Of a DNA stretch of 22,174 nt, positions 13,870 to 19,601 are shown piece after piece. The position numbers and the translations under genes were made by a program. The DNA comes from a virus, in the IMG/VR virus record IMGVR_UViG_3300036831_000111, positions 1 to 22,174 of that record. One strand, given 5' to 3'. The notes beneath the pieces are model-generated. The model worked only from the letters and a program-made list of their open reading frames with translations, was not told the origin of the DNA and searched no databases. The stretch's first letter is position 1. Each line of letters opens with the position of its first letter.

Positions 13870-14117
13870 GCGGTCGCCTTCTTCCTGCGGATGCGCAGCT
13901 TGCGAATCGTGTGCGGGAGGGACAGTTCGGTACGGGCGCCGTCGGGCCGCCCTCCGACAATCCTGCCGCTCAGGGAAACGCAAGGTTCGCCGAGCGGCAC
14001 CTTGCAGACGGGGCAGGCACGGTAGTCGTCCGGGTAGAAAGTTGCCCGGCGAGCGGCGTCATCACGCAATGCTTCGTCGTGTGCCTGCGCAAGGACAAGC
14101 TGCTCTAGTTCAGTCAT
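13866..14117 (-). CDS. Small phage zinc-finger protein
   Basis: The protein has 83 residues. An adjacent GTG-ATG pair precedes MTEL; I take the ATG at 14117 because it is 7 nt from GAGG. The first 30 residues are helical; then comes CPVCKVPLGEPCVSLSGR with a later LPHTIRK, the CPxCxxxxGxPCxxxxG...H...R pattern of small DNA-binding-type zinc fingers common in actinophages. Ligands would be Cys36, Cys39, Cys46 and the His near residue 69. The C-terminus is very basic (RKLRIRRKKATA), which supports nucleic-acid binding. Start and stop overlap or nearly overlap both neighbours. The leader resembles a degenerate copy of the island leader box (CAGACAGAAAGAGG). Confidence 0.65.
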   Translation of the reverse strand: MTELEQLVLAQAHDEALRDDAARRATFYPDDYRACPVCKVPLGEPCVSLSGRIVGGRPDGARTELSLPHTIRKLRIRRKKATA

Positions 14118-14121
14118 CACG

Positions 14122-14331
14122 TCACCTCTTTCTGTCTGAGCGGTGCTGGCAGGCCGGGCAGATCCTGACGTGCAGCTTCTTGCCGGTGACGGAGGGCCCG
14201 TCGAAGACGATCCAGCCGCGCACCCGAAGCTTGCTGTCGGATGCCCACGCCCCTATGAGGCAGCGGTCACAGGCCTGATGCTGGCGACCGGGGTCAGCGT
14301 CTTCGACGGCGAACAGCGGCGTCCCGGTCAT
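14122..14331 (-). CDS. Small protein with two Cys pairs (zinc-ribbon-like)
   Basis: The protein has 69 residues. I chose the ATG that shares one base with the upstream stop (TGATG), and not an upstream in-frame codon inside the membrane-protein gene. Cys21-x2-Cys24 (ACDRC) and Cys58-x2-Cys61 (ICPAC) could bind one zinc in a ribbon-like fold; between them is a beta-like stretch (KLRVRGWIVFDGPSVTGKKLHVRI). The C-terminus is basic (HRSDRKR). It probably regulates or binds nucleic acid or protein, but no family name can be given. It is the second gene of the leftward mini-operon. Confidence 0.6.
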   Translation of the reverse strand: MTGTPLFAVEDADPGRQHQACDRCLIGAWASDSKLRVRGWIVFDGPSVTGKKLHVRICPACQHRSDRKR

Positions 14332-14477
14332 CAGCGCCGCCCGGCCAGGGCGTCCAGTACGGCCGCCACCATGAACGCCACCACGCAAAGCAGTGCGGCG
14401 GCAGCGATGTAGGGGCTGAGCAGCAGCACGACCAGCGCAACCGCAACCGGGTGGTGCCGGGCTACTCCGCTGTGCAT
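14331..14477 (-). CDS. Small membrane protein, first gene of leftward mini-operon
   Basis: The protein has 48 residues. The ATG follows a strong AGGAGG site in a leader shared with two other cargo genes. After a short polar N-terminus (MHSGVARHHP), residues 11-43 are hydrophobic with a Ser-Pro break near 21-22 (VAVALVVLLLSPYIAAAALLCVVAFMVAAV), giving one long or two short membrane helices, and the tail is LDALAGRR. Tiny membrane proteins at the head of phage cargo operons are often involved in exclusion or toxicity, but nothing in the sequence proves this. Its downstream partners are small Cys-containing proteins. Confidence 0.65.
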   Translation of the reverse strand: MHSGVARHHPVAVALVVLLLSPYIAAAALLCVVAFMVAAVLDALAGRR

Positions 14478-14566
14478 GGGGATACCTCCTCGGTCTGTCT
14501 GCCTACAGGCTACACCTTTCCCGCCCCGTAGCGTAGACTGTGAGCAGACAGACCGAGGAGGGCATC
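14478..14566. promoter_or_regulatory. Divergent overlapping promoters with a shared leader signature
   Basis: The 89-nt region separates two divergent small-gene units. On the plus strand TAGACT (14534-14539) is followed by AGACAGACCGAGGAGG and the ATG at 14567. On the minus strand TAGCCT (14512-14507) is followed by the same AGACAGACCGAGGAGG and the ATG at 14477. The two putative -10 hexamers lie about 22 bp apart back to back, so polymerase at one should hinder the other. No consensus -35 is seen. A third copy of the signature occurs before the gene starting at 16963. Confidence 0.6.
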
Positions 14567-14812
14567 ATGGAGCAGCAGTACCAGTGGGGCATCAAGGTCA
14601 CGATGGACTACCTGGACGGTCAGGGCAACGTGTTGCGGACCGTTTCCAGCATTCATGAGGCAGACAATGAGCAGGAAGCGCGCGCCCGGTACGAAGGCAT
14701 CGCCGACGCGCTGGCCCGGCCGGACCGCGCAGCCCCCAAATACCAGCGCTTCACCGCCGTCGCGCTGCTTCGCCGCCCGATCGGCAAGTGGACGACGAGG
14801 GCCCACTCATGA
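14567..14812 (+). CDS. Small hypothetical protein, first gene of rightward unit
   Basis: The protein has 81 residues. The ATG at 14567 lies 5 nt after AGGAGGGC; an upstream in-frame ATG at 14540 falls within the putative promoter and is rejected. The sequence starts with a beta-like segment (YQWGIKVTMDYLDGQGNVLRTVSSIHEADNEQEARARYEGIADAL) and ends in a basic part (RFTAVALLRRPIGKWTTRAHS). It may be a ferredoxin-like small fold. The stop overlaps the start of the DUF1810 gene (ATGA), so the two are coupled. I do not recognise a family. Confidence 0.65.
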   Translation: MEQQYQWGIKVTMDYLDGQGNVLRTVSSIHEADNEQEARARYEGIADALARPDRAAPKYQRFTAVALLRRPIGKWTTRAHS

Positions 14813-15510
14813 CCCACGCCATCACCCGGCCCGTCTCGCGGTTCATCGACGCGCAGCGGGCCGTCTACCCGCAGATCTTGCGGGAAATCCGGCAGGGCCG
14901 TAAGCGCACACACTGGATGTGGTTCGTGTTCCCTCAGCTCAGCCTCTTGGCGAAGAGCGAGACCGCGCGCTACTACGGGCTCGCCGACAAGGACGAGGCG
15001 CTGGCCTACCTCGACGAGCCATCGCTGCGCCTGCGGCTCGGCGAATGCACGATGGCGGTCCTCGGCCATGACCGGCTCATGTTCAGCCACCCCGACAATC
15101 GGAAGCTTCAAGCGTCGATGACCTTGTTTTCTCAGGTGGTCGTCGACCCGACAGTTCCGAATGCGGTGCTGGAGAAGTTCTACGGCGGCCAGCCTGATCA
15201 GCGCACGCTCGACATCCTGAACGGCACCTACGTGGCGCCGCCGCAGACGGCGATGGGGAGGGTGGAGGTGGGCAGGCACTGGGACAAGGGCGTCCGGAAG
15301 GCGCGGGCGGCCGTGGAGTCGGTCGGCGTCAAGATGCCCCGCGACGAGCCGATGCTCCGCGCCGAGGTCGAGTCGTACGTCAAGAGCTTCGGGCTGTCGG
15401 CCGCCGACACCAAGCGGCTGGTCGCCGTGTGGATGGTGGACCAGGATCTCGCCCGGAATGCGGGCTGGGAGTCGCACGCCGACTCCGTCTGGTACGACGA
15501 GAACCAATAG
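14809..15510 (+). CDS. DUF1810 family protein with C-terminal extension
   Basis: The protein has 233 residues. Residues about 8-150 match the DUF1810 family (COG5579): RFIDAQRAVYPQILREIRQGRKRTHWMWFVFPQL, then AYLDEPSLRLRLGECTMAVL, then a D-x-x-K/R-x-x-x-S-M-T-L-F block (DNRKLQASMTLF) and FYGGQPDQRTLDIL. The conserved KRTHWMWFVFPQ core is intact. Residues about 150-233 are an extra helical part (VESYVKSFGLSAADTKRLVAVWMVDQDLARNAGW) not usual in the family. The biochemical role of DUF1810 is not established to my knowledge. The start overlaps the upstream stop. In a phage cargo island a defence, counter-defence or nucleotide-related role can be guessed but not shown. Confidence 0.8.
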   Translation: MTHAITRPVSRFIDAQRAVYPQILREIRQGRKRTHWMWFVFPQLSLLAKSETARYYGLADKDEALAYLDEPSLRLRLGECTMAVLGHDRLMFSHPDNRKLQASMTLFSQVVVDPTVPNAVLEKFYGGQPDQRTLDILNGTYVAPPQTAMGRVEVGRHWDKGVRKARAAVESVGVKMPRDEPMLRAEVESYVKSFGLSAADTKRLVAVWMVDQDLARNAGWESHADSVWYDENQ

Positions 15511-15557
15511 TGTACGTTGCAAGCCGACAGCACTTCCGCCTACAGAGAGATCGACAC

Positions 15558-16388
15558 GTGAGAAAGTTCCTCCTCCTGCTGGCCGGACTGGCCGTGGCGT
15601 CGTTGACGCTGACGCTGGCCCGGCCCGCACTGGCCACGGAGCAGCCGACCGGGCCCAGCTTCGCAACCTGCCCCTGCCTGACCGGCTGGTACGTCAACGC
15701 CGACGAGACCGACAACCGGCCCGAGGCAACCGTGGACGGGCTGAAGTTCACCGGCAAGAACCTGATCCACCACAAGACGTCGCTCGCCCTCACCGACGTT
15801 CACGCGGGCAGCTTCACGGCCGTCGGCACTGACGACAAGGTCGTCATGAAGTACGAGACGGACTCGCCGTACACGACCATCGTGCAGACGCCCGACGGCA
15901 AGTTCTGGTCGAGCCACATCACGACCGGCCCCGGCAGCCAGGCTCAGCCGGTCGACACCCCGCACGACCTGGTGGGCATCCCGCAGCGCGGGGCTAGTGG
16001 CGGCCTCACCGAGGACACGAAGGTGGTTAGCTTCGGGGTGGGCTACTGGACTGAGACCGGCTCGACGGTCGTGTCGTCGGTGGCGTTCCACGGCGTCACG
16101 TACGACCTGAGGTGCAAGCCGCCCACCACGACGCCGCCGACCCACCCGACGACGCCGCCAACGTCCAAGCCGACCACGCCCCCGGCGACGACCAGTCCCA
16201 CGTCCGAACCGTCCCGCAGCTCGACCACGGGGGTACCCATCGACGGCGGTGCCGCAGGCGGCTCGGGTGGGGCGCTGGCCGTCACCGGCCCGTCCACCGG
16301 TGTAGTCGCGGGCATCGCCGCCGCACTCCTCGCGATCGGCGGCGCCCTGCTGCTCGTCGCACGTCGCAAGCGGAGGTTCATCGCATGA
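15558..16388 (+). CDS. Predicted sortase-anchored (LAxTG) surface protein
   Basis: The protein has 276 residues from a GTG start (GTG AGA AAG TTC). It has a signal peptide (RKFLLLLAGLAVASLTLTLARPALA, likely cut after residue 26), a beta-rich ectodomain (27-187) with Cys38, Cys40 and Cys186, a Pro/Thr-rich stalk (188-222), and a C-terminal sorting signal: LAVTG (240-244), a hydrophobic helix (247-268) and the basic tail RRKRRFIA. LAxTG is the form of motif used by class E sortases in Streptomyces, so it should be wall-anchored in the host. The ectodomain family is not recognised. The ribosome binding site is weak (AGAGAGAT). The stop overlaps the next start (ATGA). A surface protein within a phage virion gene cluster suggests host-envelope modification or receptor masking. 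Confidence 0.8.
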   Translation: MRKFLLLLAGLAVASLTLTLARPALATEQPTGPSFATCPCLTGWYVNADETDNRPEATVDGLKFTGKNLIHHKTSLALTDVHAGSFTAVGTDDKVVMKYETDSPYTTIVQTPDGKFWSSHITTGPGSQAQPVDTPHDLVGIPQRGASGGLTEDTKVVSFGVGYWTETGSTVVSSVAFHGVTYDLRCKPPTTTPPTHPTTPPTSKPTTPPATTSPTSEPSRSSTTGVPIDGGAAGGSGGALAVTGPSTGVVAGIAAALLAIGGALLLVARRKRRFIA

Positions 16389-16873
16389 TCCGGAACAAGG
16401 TAGCCGCCGCATGTGCGGCGTTCGCGCTGGTGTCCGGCGGGCTGACGCTCGCCGCCGCGCCCGCGCAGGCGGCCTACGTCTGCGCGGGCAACACCTACTG
16501 CGAGTGGCAGAACGTCGGCTATGGCGCCGGGGTCTGGCACACCAGCTTCATCAACATCTACCAGCACATCAGCGGCGGCATCACGTCCTGCCTGAACATC
16601 TCGCCTGCCACGTGGCCGAACGGGGATCAGGTCGCCGACAACGAGAGCGGCCTCATGGTCAACTTCGGGGACTCGACGTGGGCGCACTACTCGCTCGTCG
16701 TCTACAACTGGGTGAACTGCAACCCGGACGGCGCGTACACGTCGTATCCGATCAGCCAGTCCAGCCGGGTGGAACAGCCGGACCTCCGGCAGGAGAACTA
16801 CCGGGTGAACAACCCTGGCGGGATCAGGGAGTACCAGACCATCACCAGTATCGGCGTGATCCAGACCAGCTGA
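16385..16873 (+). CDS. Secreted small protein, distantly peptidase-inhibitor-I36-like
   Basis: The protein has 162 residues. A clear signal peptide (MIRNKVAAACAAFALVSGGLTLAAAPAQA) is cut near residue 29-30. The mature part begins AYVCAGNTYCEWQNVGYGAGVWH; this looks like the start of Streptomyces secreted proteins in the I36 inhibitor or beta/gamma-crystallin-like group (CPxGxxCxYxNxxYGG). Cys33, Cys39, Cys69 and Cys112 could form two disulphides. The rest is rich in Asn, Tyr, Ser and Ile and beta-like. Its start overlaps the stop of the surface-protein gene, so the two exported proteins are co-translated and probably function together. The family link is weak; secretion is well supported. A perfect hairpin follows. 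Confidence 0.7.
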   Translation: MIRNKVAAACAAFALVSGGLTLAAAPAQAAYVCAGNTYCEWQNVGYGAGVWHTSFINIYQHISGGITSCLNISPATWPNGDQVADNESGLMVNFGDSTWAHYSLVVYNWVNCNPDGAYTSYPISQSSRVEQPDLRQENYRVNNPGGIREYQTITSIGVIQTS

Positions 16874-16892
16874 CTGACCCTGGTTGTACCGC

Positions 16893-16927
16893 TACAGCCC
16901 CTTGCCCGGCTTGGGCAAGGGGCTGTA
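16893..16927 (+). terminator. Perfect hairpin, probable terminator overlapping the next promoter
   Basis: TACAGCCCCTTGCCC (16893-16907) and GGGCAAGGGGCTGTA (16913-16927) make a perfect 15-bp stem with a 5-nt loop, 19 nt after the stop of the secreted-protein gene. A U tract is missing; the hairpin runs directly into TATGCT (16926-16931), the putative -10 of the next gene, and TTGCCC in its left arm could serve as -35 (18-nt spacer). It can thus act as terminator in RNA and as promoter or operator in DNA. Confidence 0.65.
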
Positions 16928-16962
16928 TGCTGTGCGTAGACAGACCACAGGAGGAGAAGGAC
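16926..16962 (+). promoter_or_regulatory. Promoter -10 and conserved leader of the 145-residue protein gene
   Basis: TATGCT (16926-16931) is followed by GTAGACAGACC, then AGGAGGAGAAGG and the ATG at 16963. This is the third copy of the island leader signature (AGACAGACC plus AGGAGG; -10 form TANNCT at 33-37 nt from the start). The other two are in the divergent region at 14478-14566. Confidence 0.6.
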
Positions 16963-17400
16963 ATGAGCAGCGAATACACACCCGGCGACCTGGGCGTCCG
17001 TATCGCCTTCACCCGCAGCTTCGGCCTGAGTGAAGGCTCCAGGCAGGTGCACCCGACGATCGAAATCCGGGATCAGACCTCGGGCAAAACCCTGGAAATC
17101 GAGCTGACGGCGGAGCAGCTGGCGGCCGTTCTGTCCGGCTCGGAAGCGCAGGTACCGGCGTTGCGGGTCACCGGCTTCAAGGGCGTCGCGCAGTGGGGCA
17201 AGTACCACAAGTCAGTGTCGCAGGGCGTGAAAATGGCGGCCGACGACTATCGCGTCGAAGGCGACGCCATCCGTAAGCTTCCGCACGTCGCCCAGGTCAT
17301 CGCCCAGATGGAAGCCGACGGCTACACCGTCGAGCGGCCCCGCCAGAACAACGCCCGCATGTGGGTCATCATCGGCCGCCGGTACGACGACCAGCCCTGA
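16963..17400 (+). CDS. Hypothetical protein, monocistronic cargo gene
   Basis: The protein has 145 residues. The ATG is fixed by the strong purine-rich site and the shared leader. The N-terminal half is beta-like (LGVRIAFTRSFGLSEGSRQVHPTIEIRDQTSGKTLEIELTAEQLAAVLSGS), and the second half (FKGVAQWGKYHKSVSQGVKMAADDYRVEGDAIRKLPHVAQVIAQMEADGYTVERPRQNNARMWVIIGRRY) is mixed, with a basic aromatic C-terminus. No signal peptide or membrane helix. It is bounded by a hairpin on each side, forming its own unit. I do not recognise the family; the style is that of small early proteins of actinophages. Confidence 0.65.
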   Translation: MSSEYTPGDLGVRIAFTRSFGLSEGSRQVHPTIEIRDQTSGKTLEIELTAEQLAAVLSGSEAQVPALRVTGFKGVAQWGKYHKSVSQGVKMAADDYRVEGDAIRKLPHVAQVIAQMEADGYTVERPRQNNARMWVIIGRRYDDQP

Positions 17401-17407
17401 CGGCAGC

Positions 17408-17450
17408 ACAAAGGGCCCGCACCTCAGGGAAGAGGGCGCGGGCCCTTTGT
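17408..17450. terminator. Bidirectional intrinsic terminator at the island border
   Basis: ACAAAGGGCCCGC (17408-17420) and GCGGGCCCTTTGT (17438-17450) form a perfect 13-bp stem with a 17-nt loop. AAA and TTT at the ends give U-rich tails in both directions. It separates the last plus-strand cargo gene from the end of the minus-strand protease operon, and so stops virion transcription before the island. Confidence 0.8.
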
Positions 17451-17457
17451 CATGTCT

Positions 17458-17616
17458 CTAGCTGGTCTTGCGCCAGGTGGCGCCGGGCGTCTTCGCCGCA
17501 AACGCCTTAGCCTCGGTCTCCCGCACGGCCGTGAACGTCTTCACCACCTTGCCGCTGGTGTCCTTCACCTCGTAGTTGCCGAGGCCGGACCCTCCTCCAC
17601 CACAGTTGCAGCCCAT
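17458..17616 (-). CDS. Small CNC-motif protein downstream of the protease
   Basis: The protein has 52 residues, too short for many gene callers. The ATG follows GAGGAGG, 11 nt after the protease stop. It begins MGCNCGGGGSGLGNYEVKDTSGKV and ends ETEAKAFAAKTPGATWRK. I have seen this architecture (Cys-x-Cys and Gly-rich start, then a short strand pair and an EAKAFAAxxPGA helix) in small proteins beside actinophage capsid genes. The two cysteines could bind metal or form a bond in the virion. The role is unknown. Confidence 0.7.
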   Translation of the reverse strand: MGCNCGGGGSGLGNYEVKDTSGKVVKTFTAVRETEAKAFAAKTPGATWRKTS

Positions 17617-17627
17617 CGGGCCTCCTC

Positions 17628-19565
17628 CTACTCCACCAGGGCAACGAACAGGTCGCCCAGAACCTCATCGTAGTCGGCGGTGCGGTCCTCGGTGGTGGCC
17701 GCAGCGACCAGCTCACGCCATTCGGCCGCGCGTGCGTCCCGCTCAGTTGCCGCCTGCTGCTCGGCGAGCATGCCCCGGGCGATGGCGCGGCCCAGCTCTT
17801 CCGTGTCCAGGGCGGCCAGCGTGGACGGGTCTTCGTCGCCGACGCGGGGCAGCGCCCCAGCGGCGACCAGCGACAGCATCTCCTCGCCTGCTCCATCAGC
17901 GGCAGACGCGGCAAGCATGCGGGGGATGGGGAAACCCGCCGTGTTGACGTGCAGGGCGGCCACCATCTCCAGGTTGCCGCCGATACGCCGCCAGTCACCG
18001 GACAGCGGGTGGGCCCGCATGGTGCGCACCGCGGCCTCGTCGGCTTCCGGGTTCAGGGCGCCCGCCACCCAGATACCGTAAGCGTCTTCTCCGGCGCGTA
18101 CGAGGGCGCCCGCGCGGGACGTCGAGTCGTAGTGTTCTGCTGCCGCCCGGTAGCCCATGTTCGGGGAGGCGTGTCCGCCGCCGTACGTGAGCGTGCCGAC
18201 AGCGAGGCGGGAGCCGTCGGCGGTGACCGCCTCCCCCGTGTGGAAGTAGGCGTACGAGGTGAGGGACTTGGGCGGCTTTACGCAGGAGTCACCGATGCCG
18301 ACGTGGCAGGTGTCCCACACGGCGACGTGCCCGTAGACGCGGCCGTCGTCGCCGATGTGCAGCGGCGTCGGGCCGGTCAGCTTCGGGTCGTCGAACCACT
18401 CGCGCGGGGGAGCGTCGGGCGCCGAGGCGGCTCCGGCAATGAGCGAGGCCATCTTCTCTCCGGCCTTCCAGTTGTCGGGCAGGCTGCCCTCGCAGCCCTT
18501 GCGCTTGGCGATTGCGGTCAGCCGCGCCTTGAACTTCGCGTAGGGGATCTTCGGGTTGGCGCGGCCGTACGAGGAGACCGCGTCGCCGATGTCGCCGCAG
18601 GAGGCGATCGGGAACCGGCGGCCGTCGGGGTCGACAAAGTCTTCAGGGCCGAGCTTCTTGCGCACGCCCGCCTTGGTAACGTCCGGTCCGCCTGGCGCGT
18701 AGTCGCTGTCACCCCGGTAGGTGCCGCCGCCGAGGTCTCCGCCGCCCTGGCCCTGCTCGCCGTCGCCGCCGGGCGTCTCCGCCTTGCCGTCGCCGGGCTT
18801 CGCGTTCGACGGGCGGGGGAAACGCTTGCGGGCGAACTCTTCGAACTCGTCGTCGGTCATCCAGATACCGGAGCTGAACTCTTCGTCGGCGCGGTCGCCG
18901 GTGACCTTGTCCGGGTTGACCTTCTTCTTGGTGGCCATCTCCGCATCGTTTTCGATCATGGCGCTGGAGGTGGTGCCGTCGACGTTCGGGTCGGAGTCGT
19001 CGATCGGGGTCAGCTTGGCGTGCCCGGACAGCTCGGCGAATGCCGGGATGTGCACCAGCGTGGCCGAGGCGATCCGACCGGACCGGACCATCTTCAGCCG
19101 GGGCCCGTCGTACGCCTCGTCGGACATGACCGGGCCGCCGCATCCGCAGTCGCCGCCATGAGCCATCTTCGCGGCCTTCAGCTTCCCGGCCTGCGCCTTC
19201 TTCCAGGCGGTGTACGCCTTCGGCTCGGGGACGTGTTCCATCTCGGCCTGATCGAGGTCGACGGACGGGCCGATGACCTTGTTCTCGGTGAACTTCTTCG
19301 CCGCCGTCGCGGCGTTGCGTACGTCTTCGGGCCAGGAGTCGTCGTCGTAGAACTCGCCCCGGGCGGGCAGCATCCCGTCCTTCGTCTTCCCGATGCTGGC
19401 AATGTGGCCGACGATGACGGCGTTGGAGTGCCCGCCGGAGTCGGAGGCCACATATCGCAGCGGCAGGGGCAGGTCGCGGTGCGACAGGGCGCCGTCGTCG
19501 AATTGGCGGCCGTCGCCGGTCGGCTTGCCGATGACGGCGATCGGCATCTTCCAGGCGGTACCCAT
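17628..19565 (-). CDS. Capsid maturation protease, apparently with two protease-like domains
   Basis: The protein has 645 residues. The N-terminal domain (1-185) has LPLPLRYVASDSGGHSNAVIVGHI, GEFYDD, GPSVDLD (Ser101) and RIASATLVHIPAFAEL, the pattern of S78/U35-like prohead proteases. A Gly/Asp-rich, low-complexity region (190-300) follows, then a helical segment (308-372: FVDPDGRRFPIASCGDIGDAVSSYGR, FKARLTAIAKRKG). Next comes a second domain (398-552): PLHIGDDGRVYGHVAVWDTCHVG, YAYFHTGEAVTADG, VRAGEDAYGIWVAGAL, LSGDWRRIGGNLEMVAALHVNTAGFPIPR. The second block is the better conserved one in actinophages. Candidate catalytic residues are His46 with Ser101, and His466 with Ser522. The C-terminus (580-645) is a helical, acidic, scaffold-like tail. 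It should cut the capsid delta domain. Unusually, the capsid gene is not next to it. A dispersed AT-rich motif lies at 18944-18962. Confidence 0.8.
   Translation of the reverse strand: MGTAWKMPIAVIGKPTGDGRQFDDGALSHRDLPLPLRYVASDSGGHSNAVIVGHIASIGKTKDGMLPARGEFYDDDSWPEDVRNAATAAKKFTENKVIGPSVDLDQAEMEHVPEPKAYTAWKKAQAGKLKAAKMAHGGDCGCGGPVMSDEAYDGPRLKMVRSGRIASATLVHIPAFAELSGHAKLTPIDDSDPNVDGTTSSAMIENDAEMATKKKVNPDKVTGDRADEEFSSGIWMTDDEFEEFARKRFPRPSNAKPGDGKAETPGGDGEQGQGGGDLGGGTYRGDSDYAPGGPDVTKAGVRKKLGPEDFVDPDGRRFPIASCGDIGDAVSSYGRANPKIPYAKFKARLTAIAKRKGCEGSLPDNWKAGEKMASLIAGAASAPDAPPREWFDDPKLTGPTPLHIGDDGRVYGHVAVWDTCHVGIGDSCVKPPKSLTSYAYFHTGEAVTADGSRLAVGTLTYGGGHASPNMGYRAAAEHYDSTSRAGALVRAGEDAYGIWVAGALNPEADEAAVRTMRAHPLSGDWRRIGGNLEMVAALHVNTAGFPIPRMLAASAADGAGEEMLSLVAAGALPRVGDEDPSTLAALDTEELGRAIARGMLAEQQAATERDARAAEWRELVAAATTEDRTADYDEVLGDLFVALVE
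18944..18962 (+). repeat. Dispersed motif site 6: CATCGTTTTCGATCATGGC
   Basis: Exact 19-nt copy of site 1, 17.3 kb away, in the linker region of the maturation protease gene (residues AMIENDAE). The flanks differ, so this is not part of a longer duplication. Confidence 0.7.
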
Positions 19566-19601
19566 GCGGCGACCCCTCTCGTTGCCGAGAAGGATACGGC
19601 G

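Noticed and set aside
15517-15546. Possible promoter TTGCAA-18 nt-TACAGA before the surface-protein gene
   Set aside because: The hexamers match poorly, and the start site would fall almost at the start codon; it is not like the other island promoters.
18944-18962. Nested scaffold start inside the protease gene (MIENDAEMATKKK)
   Set aside because: No ribosome binding site at a usable distance before either ATG; the sequence is better explained by the dispersed motif.
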